A stretch of 64,000 bases of DNA, from NCBI GenBank assembly GCA_030740765.1, contig JASLWR010000007.1:1-64000 (forward strand), written 5' to 3'. The notes below the pieces were generated by a model. That model made no database searches, was not told where the DNA came from, and was given only the letters and a program-made list of their open reading frames with translations. The position numbers were made by a program, and so were the translations under genes. The DNA is from Thermoplasmatota archaeon (lineage in GTDB: Archaea > Thermoplasmatota > Penumbrarchaeia > JASLWR01). Shown here piece after piece: positions 8,140 to 18,319 of this stretch; position 1 is the first letter of the stretch, and each line of letters begins with the position of its first letter.

Positions 8140-9591
8140 ATGGAAATAAAAAAAACCAGAATGTTCGGTACCAGCGGTGTGCGGGGTGGCACGAACACGG
8201 AAATTACCCCTGAGCTCGCCATGAACTTATCCCGAGCTTTTGGAGACTGGCTGGGTGCCGGGAAGGTGGTGATCGGCAGGGATACTCGCTTTGGTACTTC
8301 CATGCTTTCGAAGGCCATATCGGCGGGCCTGCAGTCCATGGGTCTGGATGTGATCGATTGCGGGATCGTTCCCACTCCCGCATTGGGATTTGCTTTGAAG
8401 GAATTGAAAGCAGCCGGGGGCGTCATGGTGACCGGTTCTCACATGCCTCCCGAGAGGGTGGGTTTGATCTACATGGACGGTACGGCATCCTATATAAGCG
8501 ACAACAAGGCATTGGAAGTGGAGGACCGTTATTTCAACGGCCTGAAAGGATCGAAGAAAATCGTTATGCACTCCATCGGGACTGCCGAAATTGACGGTAG
8601 GGTCTTGGGTCGCTATGAAAAGTACATTGGGGATATCGTGGACCGGGATGTCATCGCCAAGCTTGCCCTACGAGAAAATTTCAAGGTCGTTGTGGACCCC
8701 GGGAACGGGACCGCCTCCGGTATCATGCCTTCCCTTATCGAGAAATGCGGTATCGAGGTAATCAGGCTGCACGACCACTACCGAGGTGACCCGGAACGAT
8801 CTCCCGAACCGAGAAAGCATACTCTCGGCAAAACCGTTTCTTCACTCATGGAACATCATGCATCTCTCGCTGCCGCAACTGATCTAGACGCTGATCGTGT
8901 ATTGTTTGTCGACGAAACGGGCGAAGTGGTATCGGAGGATGTAATGGGTGCGGTTTTCGGTAAATGGATATTTGAGAAATGCCGGAGAACGGGTAAAAAA
9001 GATCCTGTTTGCGTAACTCCCGTGAACTCGTCCGGCCTCATCGATTATCTTGCAAAACAGTACGGTGTGGATATAGAATACTGCCGGATCGGTCAACCTG
9101 ACACTGAAAGGGTCTTGACGGTTCACAAAGACAGGGCTGTTTATGCGTATGAAGAGAGCGGGAAGTACTATTTTGCCATGCACGTACACTGGTGTGATGG
9201 TATATTGGCCACCCTTTTTCTGCTTCAGATAATGTCCGAGCGACAGAAAAAACTCCATGAGCTGACCGAAGAATTCCCCCGGTTCTACCAGGCAAAAGCG
9301 CAGTTGCTGTGTCTGGATGCTGTGAAGGATCAGGTATATGAAAGTGTTATCCACCGTTTTCACAATACCCCCGCACTTCTGGAAGGGCGTGTTAAGGACA
9401 TCAGCATTGACGGGCTGAAACGATTGTTCAATGACAATTCATGGCTTCTCCTGCGTCCGTCGGGAACCGAACCCCTTTTCCGTCTTTATTCGGATGCCAT
9501 GACCCAAGATAGGGCCGACGAATTGTTGGAATCTGCCAGGATTTTGGTGGAAGAATCGATCCGAGAAAACAGTTTATTACGTTCCGGTTAA
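8140..9591 (+). CDS. Phosphohexomutase (phosphomannomutase/phosphoglucosamine mutase family)
   Basis: A 483-residue alpha-D-phosphohexomutase, interconverting hexose 1- and 6-phosphates for nucleotide-sugar synthesis in the cytoplasm. The N-terminal MFGTSGVRG, the phosphoserine loop VTGSHMPPE (Ser100; most relatives have TASHNP), the metal loop D248-L-D250-A-D252-R, the sugar-binding EESGKYYF and the C-terminal phosphate loop RPSGTEP are all present and in order. ATG 8140 has only a weak ribosome binding site. It is 21 bases after the permease gene, and may share its transcript. Whether it prefers mannose, glucose or glucosamine phosphates cannot be read from these motifs. Confidence 0.92.
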   Translation: MEIKKTRMFGTSGVRGGTNTEITPELAMNLSRAFGDWLGAGKVVIGRDTRFGTSMLSKAISAGLQSMGLDVIDCGIVPTPALGFALKELKAAGGVMVTGSHMPPERVGLIYMDGTASYISDNKALEVEDRYFNGLKGSKKIVMHSIGTAEIDGRVLGRYEKYIGDIVDRDVIAKLALRENFKVVVDPGNGTASGIMPSLIEKCGIEVIRLHDHYRGDPERSPEPRKHTLGKTVSSLMEHHASLAAATDLDADRVLFVDETGEVVSEDVMGAVFGKWIFEKCRRTGKKDPVCVTPVNSSGLIDYLAKQYGVDIEYCRIGQPDTERVLTVHKDRAVYAYEESGKYYFAMHVHWCDGILATLFLLQIMSERQKKLHELTEEFPRFYQAKAQLLCLDAVKDQVYESVIHRFHNTPALLEGRVKDISIDGLKRLFNDNSWLLLRPSGTEPLFRLYSDAMTQDRADELLESARILVEESIRENSLLRSG

Positions 9592-9689
9592 TCGAAAAAG
9601 ACTCATCACGCCAATCCGTTTCCCATAAATTTAGGAAGCCTATGGTGAACGAGATAATAAAAGGGATAAGGATTTAGAATTTGTTCAAC

Positions 9690-9725
9690 AATTAATATAT
9701 AATATACCAGATATTTTATATACCG
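9690..9725 (+). promoter_or_regulatory. TATA-rich promoter region of the PA14 surface protein
   Basis: The 201-base gap between the phosphohexomutase and the giant surface protein is strongly A+T-rich, with runs such as AATATATAAT and ATTTTATATA at about 9697-9724. This is consistent with one or more archaeal TATA boxes 65-95 bases before the start codon. Nothing else recognisable lies in the gap. Confidence 0.45.
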
Positions 9726-9792
9726 TTGCTTATACTGGGATAGAAATATTGTATGTATTTAGTATATTCAATTGTAACTAACGCGTGTCCCT

Positions 9793-12700
9793 ATGAGAAT
9801 ATCCATTTCCAGCTTTTTGGGTGTACATATGATGGCGAGAAAAATGCATTATTACGTTTCGGCCGCTAAACCTGTACTGGTATTGTCGGTGGTGTTCCTT
9901 TTACTCCTATCCGGTCTGGACCTTTTTTCATTTATTTCCTTGGCTGAGATCGGCCCGCAATTGGACTTTGCTGAACCGAATATCCAGGATCTCATACTGG
10001 AAAATGGCGAGCTCGGGGACGTTTGCCTGGCAAGATTCAAAGTTTACTCCATCAACGCCACCATCAATGATACGGACGGAGCTAACGATATTAAGTACGT
10101 GAACATCACCATCGAGCCGGGCGACGAGAACATCACCCTTTGCTGGTCAAGGGATAATGCGACTCAATTTTACAAAATGAACGGCGGAGACCCTTCGGAT
10201 CACGTAAATCTGAGTTCCAACAATACCCACTGGGGTAACATTGATGCGAATACGACATTTGTAAATTTCCGCATGGATTTCAACTGGACCTTCCCCGATC
10301 TGGCATTATGTGACATACGTTTAAACGTAACTGACGGATCTAACAATACGAACAGCACGAACTTTCCTAATCTATTTCGAGTAGAGACCGGACTCGATAC
10401 TTCAGGTTCTCTCGGGGTGACAGCAGAGCACCAGGGTTCCCTTTCTAGCGGCGACTGGGTAAGAACACAAGAGAATCTAACCTTTTCAGGATCTACGGTC
10501 CATTACGCCGGTTTCCCTTCATTTTATCCGTTAGATAAATATTTCAATATATCGGTGATCAATGAAACAGGTGCTGTGGGATATAATAATAGCTCATCGG
10601 GCCAACCCTTCAGTATTCTTATGAAATCATCATCGGTGTCTGATAACTCGAACGAGTACAATGTCTCGGTGAACAAACTTCTTCCGGGAAGAGCCGGGAG
10701 CGTACCTGCAAATCAGACATTCATAATAAGGGTGGACGGTGACGCTCCTCCCGGGCCCGATAATATAACAATTCACGCCGACTTCTTCGGGGACAACCGG
10801 ACTCACGCAGATAATGATACCACATTCTACACCACCTGGAACGCCAGTGTGGACGGAGGCTCGGGGACTAAACGATATTTTTATTCATTCAGTAATAAGG
10901 AGGGAAAAGAAGACACCAATACAACGAACGGCAATCAGTCGTCTATTGGTGATACGAATCTATTAGAGGGATTCGTTAAGGTGTATGTATGGGCCGAGGA
11001 CAACGTTGGCAACATTGGGACTTCTAAAAATGATTCTATAATATTTGATACCAGCGCACCTTCCTACATTCCTCCCGATAATGTCGTCATAAACGGGGGA
11101 GCGGCTGGAACCAACAATTCAAATTTGGCATTCACATGGGTAAGCTTCATAGACCAGGGAGCGGAGCTGTCCGGTATCGATCTTTTTTATTACTCGTTCG
11201 ATAATAACCAGGGTAGCACCAACGGAACCGTGGATTACGCCAGTCCCGGCGTGCTTTCGAATGCAAAGGACGGCACGGTGAACGTGTATGTTTGGGCCAT
11301 CGACAAGGCGGGAAATATCGGCATTTCAGCCACGGATACAATAGTGGTGGACACTACGGAAATATACTTCGAAAACCCATCACCATCGCCAAATGACTGG
11401 GTGAACGAGAGCCTCGTCACTTGCGGGATCGATATCAGGGACAATACTTCCGGTGTTCGCCTGAATACAATTGAATATAGATATTTCAACGGAACCCTGA
11501 GCCAATGGATCTCCACTGGTGACGCAGGCGCCGCGCAGCAGCTTTACACCCCAAATACCACTGTGGAATTCGCCGTGGGAAGCAATAATTACATACAATG
11601 GAGAGCGTCCGATGATCTTACAAACGGTCCGACTGCTTCGCAGAAATATACCGTGCAGGTGGACTTCGAGAAACCAGATAACTCAGGGGCGGATGTCACC
11701 ATCGAAAGTGGTGCGGAGAATGTTGGCAGTAACCAAATTTTTTTCGAATGGAGCAATTTCACGGATTCGGGTGGAGCAGGTATAAAGGGGTATTATTACA
11801 ATTTCACAAACGGAAGTGGAACGCCGAACGGTATCTATACTGCCAATACCAATGCCACTTCAGCATCTGCTGTCAATGGCACCGTAACCATATATGTTTG
11901 GGCTGTTGATAACGCCGGTAATATTGGAAATGCAACAGAGGACTCTGTCTATATCGATTCCTTCATACCCGATGCCTCCAATGCATGGTTATTGATAAAC
12001 AACGGTGACGAATGGACCAATGACCGGACCCTTCATCTCACATGGGGGGGTTTTACCGACCCGACTTTGACCGGATACTACTACTCGTTCGTGAACGGGT
12101 CCGGTGGGCCCGACGCTAATTATACAACCGAAACCAACGTTGACATTCCCAATGCCCCGGTCCGGAAGAATGTTATGGTTTACGTGTGGGCGAAAGATGC
12201 ATACGGGCACTACAGTATAGCAATTTCGGATTCCATTCATATTGACACGGTCCGTCCTTCATTTTCAGGAGGGGCAAGTTTAAGGCTGGAGAACGGGAGT
12301 CGGTATACCAATGACCCAAATGTATATTATAGCATATCCGGGATCGTCGATACCGGGGCCGACCAATCCGGGTTGGCCGGATATTACTATAATCAAGTCA
12401 ATAACAGTGGAACGTCCAATGGATTTTTTGTGCCCGGGGCAACCGGTGTGATAAATACGGCTGAAACAGGATGGGTGGATTTCTGGGTCTGGGGTGTGGA
12501 TCGGGCTGGTAATATTCACAACCGGGCACTCTACAGAAACATTTTGATCGATGTAGTTAAGCCATCCACCGGGAGCATAGTCCTACAGAATGATATTGCC
12601 AATTGGAATTCCAGTTCCACCCAGATCCGATGGGCCGGGTTTTCTGATAACAGTGATGCCACGCGTGGTTTGGCTGGATATTACTTCGGAACAACCAACA

Positions 12701-15582
12701 ACGAAGGGACCACTAACGGCCAGATATCCAACGGCGGTCTTCGGGGTTATTACTACAACGGGGTGAACTTTAACGAGTTCAAATTCAGCAGATATGATGC
12801 TACAATTAACCGCAATTTCGGAAATGGAGGACCGGGAGGCGGCTGCGGTAATAACCAGTATTCGGTAATCTGGAACGGCTCCATTTTCGCTGATGAATCC
12901 ACTACATACAATTTCACCATCGGATCGGACGACGGTACACGCCTTTATATCGATGACGTTAGGTTATTGAGCCATTGGTACGCCCGGGCCTGGACAGAGA
13001 ATACGGTGAATGTTTATCTCGAACGAGGTTTTCATAGATTCGAATTGCATTTTTACGAAGATGGTGGGGCTGCCCGGATTACCGCAAAATGGGAAAAATG
13101 GGGGACGGCGGGGGCTCCGCCGATCATCCCTGCTAACAGGCTTTGGGGCGGGCAGCCCACCGATTACATTACATTATCCAATCAGGGTCCCGCAACTGTT
13201 TACGCGTGGGCACAGGATTATTCCTTTAACATAGGAAATGCTGTATCGGACGATATCTTCATCGATACTGTTGCACCTTCATCGGCGGCCGCTCAACTAA
13301 AAATCGAGAACGATTCCCAGCATTGCTCCGACAAGACCATCTATCTTAACTGGAGCGGTTTTTCGGACGCGGCCCCCTCTTCCCGGATAAAGGGTTATTA
13401 TATCTCATATTTCGATGGAAGCGGGACCGACAACGGCATCTGGACCAATAGAACGAATTACACCCTGGATGCCCCCGAGGGTGATCACCAGATCTACATA
13501 TGGGCGGAAGATGTTGCTGGGAACCGGGGTACCGCCATAAACGATACTATTACGGTGATATATCCTAAAGTACTTGACTTCACCCATGAACCCATTGCTT
13601 ATAGAGGAAAAACGATTCCCATCACAATGAATTTCACAGATGTCGTTTTCGGTGAGAACGGCTTGAATCTCACACTCCAGATATGGCTTGGCGATGCTCA
13701 GGGCGGATGGAATGAATTATCTGTTGACCTCTATGACGATGGGGTATTGACCTATTGGTATTCTTCGTATACACCGCCACTGGACATTCCCATTAATACC
13801 ATATTGGACCTTCGACTGAGGTATACTAACCCGGGTGGTTTCATCTCAAGCTGGCAATTGAGGGCTTTCAAGGCGGTGAATAATTTTCCCATGATCAATT
13901 CGACACCGACCTTTATGTCAAAGGAAGATCACGCTATTACTGTGGATTTCAATGAATTCGGGTGGGATGTGGAGGATGGGAACGATCCACAGAGAACGAC
14001 CTGGTCTCTTGAGACCTTCAATAAATTCAAGATAGGTTCCGTGACCCCAGGTGATGGGGCGAACAAATTCGTCTTCACTCCATTGGAGAACTATCATGGA
14101 AACTCCAGTGTTCGAATGAAGTTCTCGGACAAGGACGGGGATCACGTAGAGGAATATTTCAATTTCAGCTGGGAGAACGTGAATGACCGGCCAATGGTAT
14201 TCGATGGTGCACCGGAGGAAATACATCTTGAGGAGGATAATGATACTTTGTACCAGATCGATATGACTGATATCTTCTATGATATTGATGAGGATACCCT
14301 CGAAATAAACTTCACCAATTCCACCAATATTATTATTAATCTCATTTCCCCGGGAATCGCGAATATCACAACCGCTCATAACTGGTACGGGCAGGAGAAT
14401 ATCACATTCATCGCAAACGACGGGCAGGATGAGGCCTATCATACCATATTCTTCGTAGTAACCCTTGTAAACGATCCCCCCGATGTCATAGGTATCACGG
14501 AAATATTACACATAGATGAGGATACAACTGGTTTCATTGATATCGGAGAACGTTTTTCCGATCCCGATGATCTGGAATTGCTGTTTGTTGCCCAGACCAT
14601 GAATGCAATGATCAACCTTTCCATTATGGAGAACAACTCCCTGAGAGTGGAACCTGCCCTGAACTGGTTCGGTGAAGCGGATATCTCGGTATCCGCGGTT
14701 GATCCATCCGGTGAACTGAACAGCTTTACCTTTACCGTGAAGGTTCGAGAGGTTAATGACATCCCGTTTGCTTATATCAAACCGCGTTCAAAAGATATGG
14801 AAATGGGCGGTAGCGACATGAAGCTCTCCGGTTGGGGAGTGGATGAGGCTGTGTATGAAAAGGGAACGATACTGGACTATCGTTGGATTTCTAGCGTCGA
14901 TGGTCAACTTGGAAATGTTTCGAACCTGGATCTCCGTGCTAGACACAACATCTCCCTGGGCTCTCATATTATAACCTTCAGCGTAATGGATGATGACAGT
15001 GCTTGGTCGGAGATGAAGAGTATCGAGATTTTCATCACCTCCCCTTTACTGGAAGTAATAGTTGTTCCTCTGGAAAGTAAGGATTTCATGGAAGGAAGTG
15101 ATGTCCATTTAAAAGTTCATGTCAGGAACAATGGTACTGCGGTTGCAAAGAACGTAAACGTGACGTTCATGGTGGACGGCGTCAGGCTCAGTGTCATCTG
15201 GTTCCCGAATATATTCCCTGGAGAAACGAGGACCGCCACTGCTATCTGGGAAGCAAAGACGGGAAAACACAACATATCGGTGACAGTGAAGGATTCACAA
15301 TACTCAACCGTTTCGATTCTGGAAGGTGGGGAAATGAATATGGATATAGAGGTGAAACAGGATGCCAGTTTCTGGGCATTCATGTTTTCCATCGCATTTG
15401 CCTTCATAGTCCTCATCGCATTTTTTGTGATCTCCGCCGTTTTGAGAAAGAGTCGAAGGAAGAAAGTCCTGAAAGAGGTCCAGAAGACCATCCGGGATGC
15501 GAACAACAGCGGTGTTGGTGTCCTTGAAGCGAAAAATATGCTGGAAGAGATAGAAAACGATTTCAAGATCAAGCTGAAGTAG
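9793..15582 (+). CDS. Giant PA14/Ig-like/CARDB surface protein with C-terminal membrane anchor
   Basis: The 1929-residue protein has an N-terminal hydrophobic export segment (about 18-40), then at least eight copies of a beta-sandwich repeat of about 110 residues. The repeat ends in motifs like VYVWAVDNAGNIG, DSVYID and the next ...P; its middle has GYYYN or YYYSF. A PA14 domain sits at about 983-1112, two or more cadherin-like VNDRP/VNDPP domains follow, and a CARDB-like domain with VRNNGTAVAKN lies at about 1750-1850. One membrane helix (about 1858-1885) is followed by a basic, helical cytoplasmic tail of 45 residues. It is rich in Asn-X-Ser/Thr, so probably N-glycosylated. An alternative start is ATG 9829. 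The layout suggests an adhesin or sugar-binding surface protein; the ligand is unknown. The next gene starts 12 bases later. Confidence 0.85.
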   Translation: MRISISSFLGVHMMARKMHYYVSAAKPVLVLSVVFLLLLSGLDLFSFISLAEIGPQLDFAEPNIQDLILENGELGDVCLARFKVYSINATINDTDGANDIKYVNITIEPGDENITLCWSRDNATQFYKMNGGDPSDHVNLSSNNTHWGNIDANTTFVNFRMDFNWTFPDLALCDIRLNVTDGSNNTNSTNFPNLFRVETGLDTSGSLGVTAEHQGSLSSGDWVRTQENLTFSGSTVHYAGFPSFYPLDKYFNISVINETGAVGYNNSSSGQPFSILMKSSSVSDNSNEYNVSVNKLLPGRAGSVPANQTFIIRVDGDAPPGPDNITIHADFFGDNRTHADNDTTFYTTWNASVDGGSGTKRYFYSFSNKEGKEDTNTTNGNQSSIGDTNLLEGFVKVYVWAEDNVGNIGTSKNDSIIFDTSAPSYIPPDNVVINGGAAGTNNSNLAFTWVSFIDQGAELSGIDLFYYSFDNNQGSTNGTVDYASPGVLSNAKDGTVNVYVWAIDKAGNIGISATDTIVVDTTEIYFENPSPSPNDWVNESLVTCGIDIRDNTSGVRLNTIEYRYFNGTLSQWISTGDAGAAQQLYTPNTTVEFAVGSNNYIQWRASDDLTNGPTASQKYTVQVDFEKPDNSGADVTIESGAENVGSNQIFFEWSNFTDSGGAGIKGYYYNFTNGSGTPNGIYTANTNATSASAVNGTVTIYVWAVDNAGNIGNATEDSVYIDSFIPDASNAWLLINNGDEWTNDRTLHLTWGGFTDPTLTGYYYSFVNGSGGPDANYTTETNVDIPNAPVRKNVMVYVWAKDAYGHYSIAISDSIHIDTVRPSFSGGASLRLENGSRYTNDPNVYYSISGIVDTGADQSGLAGYYYNQVNNSGTSNGFFVPGATGVINTAETGWVDFWVWGVDRAGNIHNRALYRNILIDVVKPSTGSIVLQNDIANWNSSSTQIRWAGFSDNSDATRGLAGYYFGTTNNEGTTNGQISNGGLRGYYYNGVNFNEFKFSRYDATINRNFGNGGPGGGCGNNQYSVIWNGSIFADESTTYNFTIGSDDGTRLYIDDVRLLSHWYARAWTENTVNVYLERGFHRFELHFYEDGGAARITAKWEKWGTAGAPPIIPANRLWGGQPTDYITLSNQGPATVYAWAQDYSFNIGNAVSDDIFIDTVAPSSAAAQLKIENDSQHCSDKTIYLNWSGFSDAAPSSRIKGYYISYFDGSGTDNGIWTNRTNYTLDAPEGDHQIYIWAEDVAGNRGTAINDTITVIYPKVLDFTHEPIAYRGKTIPITMNFTDVVFGENGLNLTLQIWLGDAQGGWNELSVDLYDDGVLTYWYSSYTPPLDIPINTILDLRLRYTNPGGFISSWQLRAFKAVNNFPMINSTPTFMSKEDHAITVDFNEFGWDVEDGNDPQRTTWSLETFNKFKIGSVTPGDGANKFVFTPLENYHGNSSVRMKFSDKDGDHVEEYFNFSWENVNDRPMVFDGAPEEIHLEEDNDTLYQIDMTDIFYDIDEDTLEINFTNSTNIIINLISPGIANITTAHNWYGQENITFIANDGQDEAYHTIFFVVTLVNDPPDVIGITEILHIDEDTTGFIDIGERFSDPDDLELLFVAQTMNAMINLSIMENNSLRVEPALNWFGEADISVSAVDPSGELNSFTFTVKVREVNDIPFAYIKPRSKDMEMGGSDMKLSGWGVDEAVYEKGTILDYRWISSVDGQLGNVSNLDLRARHNISLGSHIITFSVMDDDSAWSEMKSIEIFITSPLLEVIVVPLESKDFMEGSDVHLKVHVRNNGTAVAKNVNVTFMVDGVRLSVIWFPNIFPGETRTATAIWEAKTGKHNISVTVKDSQYSTVSILEGGEMNMDIEVKQDASFWAFMFSIAFAFIVLIAFFVISAVLRKSRRKKVLKEVQKTIRDANNSGVGVLEAKNMLEEIENDFKIKLK

Positions 15583-15594
15583 AGGGAACTTTTT

Positions 15595-17457
15595 ATGGAC
15601 GAGAGCGATGAGTTTCGCACAAAGGTTACAAAAACCATGGAGATCCTTACCAAGACGAAAAAGTTCAAGGATTACCTTGATAAAGAATTTGTAGAGATGG
15701 AAGGATATCTTACATCATTGGCCGCCGACGGTGTAGACGTTTCTGCTTCTAGAAAGGAGCTGGAATCGGCTAAAGACCAGTTCAAGCGGTGCAGGGGTAT
15801 GAAAGATTACATTGCCGTAGGTAACCGTTTGAACAAGGCAAAGAATACTGCCCATAATATCGATCTTAAGGTTCAGGAGATAATCGCAACTGTTGAACAG
15901 AGCCTTACGAATATCAAAAAATACTCGGAGCTGGGCATGGACATGAAAAAACCCTTAAGGCTCCTGGCAGCGCTTAGAAGCAAGATGAAACATCACGACC
16001 ATGAAGCTGCAATGCTCTATGCAAGCCAGGCGTGGACTCTGACGGAAGACATATACCAAAGATATTCCCAGATATCGACCTATCTGGACGAACTTGTACG
16101 CCGCAACGATCAGTGCCGAAAGCTGGAGATAGAAAACCCGGAGATGCCTGATAAACTGGACGTTATAAAGGTCCATATCAAGGCCAACGACCTGGATAAC
16201 GCTTACAAGGAGATGGAAAGCTTCACGAAACTTCTCGATATTTCCCAGACCGAATACGTCAATAAATTGATCCAGGATTCCTATTATGAGATATCTCTTC
16301 AACCTGACATTATCTTTTCCAATGTCCAGGAAACTCTTTCCCAGGCGGAATATGCTGTTTACAATGCCGATTTCTTTACAGCTATAGACCTCGCGCAGAA
16401 AGCGGGGCCCATGATCGAAGGATCCGTCAAAGAGTACCAAAAAACATTGAATAAGGTGGAGAACGTTTCTTCCCGGCTTTATCTCGCAAAGAACCTGGGC
16501 GTGAACGTGTACCAGGCCGAATCTATACTGGGGGAGGCCAATAGAATGCTCCTGGCATCGGATTTCAAGATGGCGGAAGAATATGCCCGGCAGTCCAGTG
16601 TCGAATTAGATATTGTGAAGGATGAGATCGACTGGAGACAGCGCTCCAACATGGAGAATATGTACGCCAATGTCAGGAATGCTCTCATGGCCCTCAACGG
16701 TGAGCTACAACAGGATCGCTCCAAGGGCGTGGACATCGTGGATGCCGAGAACCTGGTTGAGAAGATCATCGAGAAAATGGAGCGAGCCAAAACCATGGAC
16801 GATTACAAAAAGATCCAGGATTACATCACTGCCACATATTCAGCCCTATCAAGAGCACGGGCAAGACATTCCAGAAAGGAACAGGATAAGAGGGAAGGCG
16901 GCATCGAACTGAAAGCTCTCCGGGAAAGGTTGAAGAATTTCGAGAAGGTTTGCATGGTTCCCAAGGAAGTCAGGGATCATCTGGAAAAGGCCACGAACGC
17001 ATATAAAAAAGGGAAGGCAATGGATGTCAAACGTGAGGTGGGCCAGATCGAACAGTTCTTCAAGGAAATGGAGATGAAGGAGATCGATATCGACGTGAAT
17101 ATCCATTTGCTGGAGGAAGCAGCTAGGGTCGAAGACTGGGTACCTGCCGAATTAACCATAAAGAACAATTCGAATACGCATATAAAGGACATCATGTTGA
17201 AGGTGTCGGGTGTGGTGGACCAGAAGGGTTTCAGGAAGATAAAGGAAATAAAGGGCCAGGCATCCCAAAGTGAGAGAATGAAGTTGAGATTCCAGAACCT
17301 CGGTCAGAACAGACTTACCTTTGCCACCAGGGGTGTGCGGACCATGGATGGAAGGGCATTTCAGCTAAAAGAAAAGACCAATGTGTTCGTAGGATCCAGA
17401 GAAGAGTTCTTTGATGAGGATTATATAGTGGAAGGCGCGGTTGATTGGGGCGAATAG
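15595..17457 (+). CDS. Cytoplasmic helical-repeat protein with C-terminal beta-domain
   Basis: The 620-residue product has no signal peptide or membrane helix. Residues 1-520 are almost entirely alpha-helical and charged, made of repeats of roughly 95 residues in which a segment such as DGVDVSASRKELESAK or LGVNVYQAESILGEAN recurs, each followed by a helix hairpin. Residues 520-610 form a beta-rich domain of the CARDB or Ig type (ELTIKNNSNTHIKDIMLKV). The gene is 12 bases behind the surface protein, whose cytoplasmic tail has the same type of segment (SGVGVLEAKNMLEEIEN). The two products may bind each other. It resembles the 2448-residue protein at 39012-46358. I recognise no enzymatic motif. 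Confidence 0.8.
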   Translation: MDESDEFRTKVTKTMEILTKTKKFKDYLDKEFVEMEGYLTSLAADGVDVSASRKELESAKDQFKRCRGMKDYIAVGNRLNKAKNTAHNIDLKVQEIIATVEQSLTNIKKYSELGMDMKKPLRLLAALRSKMKHHDHEAAMLYASQAWTLTEDIYQRYSQISTYLDELVRRNDQCRKLEIENPEMPDKLDVIKVHIKANDLDNAYKEMESFTKLLDISQTEYVNKLIQDSYYEISLQPDIIFSNVQETLSQAEYAVYNADFFTAIDLAQKAGPMIEGSVKEYQKTLNKVENVSSRLYLAKNLGVNVYQAESILGEANRMLLASDFKMAEEYARQSSVELDIVKDEIDWRQRSNMENMYANVRNALMALNGELQQDRSKGVDIVDAENLVEKIIEKMERAKTMDDYKKIQDYITATYSALSRARARHSRKEQDKREGGIELKALRERLKNFEKVCMVPKEVRDHLEKATNAYKKGKAMDVKREVGQIEQFFKEMEMKEIDIDVNIHLLEEAARVEDWVPAELTIKNNSNTHIKDIMLKVSGVVDQKGFRKIKEIKGQASQSERMKLRFQNLGQNRLTFATRGVRTMDGRAFQLKEKTNVFVGSREEFFDEDYIVEGAVDWGE

Positions 17458-17518
17458 GCTTTCCACTGGAATTTCTTCCCTGAATTCGAGTTGTTTCCAG
17501 TGATAAACGGGATGCGGA

Positions 17519-18295
17519 ATGAAGATCATCGCCCTCAAGACCGATGAATTTCGATTGTATTACAGGTTGATCGAGGAATTGAAAAAGAGAAATGTTAGTT
17601 TTATTTCACTTACGAAGGAAGAGCCAATCCCCTGCAAAGTTGGGGTATTGATCACTACTCCGTCCCGGGGGACCGGGATGGATTTTCACCGAAAAATCAC
17701 CGTGGAAACAGAGGAAGATATCCCAAGAGCCGTGGACAGAGCTCTCGAGATACTCCGCGGTCGCATGAGAATAAAGTACCTGATCATTGGTGTGGACCCG
17801 GGCAAGTCACCCGGTGTGGCGGTAATGGGTGACGGTGAGCTGATAAATCAGTACAAGTGTTACTCTCCCGGTGAGGTTTCAGGTATCATAGAGAAGGTCT
17901 TTTCCACGTATCAGGCGGAAAATAAAAAGGTAAAGGTGGGTCATCAGGCGGTGACCATCCGAAACCGCATCATAAACGACCTGATAGAACTGGTAAAAAA
18001 ATTTGATTTTATAATAGAGATTGCCGATGAGACCAGCACTACCCACTCGAAACACGATCCCGATATCAATGCTGCCATAGTTATATCGTCCATGCCCGGA
18101 GTTCCCGTGGATCGCCCCATAGATATTAATCCCACCCAGGGTGAGATAAAAGATATTCAAAGGATCAGCAGAATGAAGAGCGGCTCGTTGATGACGATAT
18201 CGCGAGCCCTGGCGGCCCGGGTGGCCGTAGGTGAACTTGATCTAGTGGAGGCAATTGAACTCCAGAAAAGAGACGGTATAAGTGAGAATAGTTGA
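17519..18295 (+). CDS. RNase H/RuvC-fold protein of unknown function
   Basis: The 258-residue protein has an N-terminal beta-alpha domain (1-85) and then a domain that begins with YLIIGVDPGKSPGVAVMG, the first strand and acidic loop typical of RuvC/YqgF-like RNase H folds (Asp93). An acidic site (EIADETSTT) and SKHDPDINAA lie where the second and third metal-binding carboxylates are expected. The C-terminal helix contains a Ser/Arg/Ala-rich stretch. This supports a nuclease-like fold, but activity is inference. It is 61 bases after the helical-repeat gene and convergent with the following minus-strand cluster. I do not recognise the exact family. Confidence 0.7.
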   Translation: MKIIALKTDEFRLYYRLIEELKKRNVSFISLTKEEPIPCKVGVLITTPSRGTGMDFHRKITVETEEDIPRAVDRALEILRGRMRIKYLIIGVDPGKSPGVAVMGDGELINQYKCYSPGEVSGIIEKVFSTYQAENKKVKVGHQAVTIRNRIINDLIELVKKFDFIIEIADETSTTHSKHDPDINAAIVISSMPGVPVDRPIDINPTQGEIKDIQRISRMKSGSLMTISRALAARVAVGELDLVEAIELQKRDGISENS

Positions 18296-18319
18296 ATCGG
18301 TCCATCAATTGATCAATTC

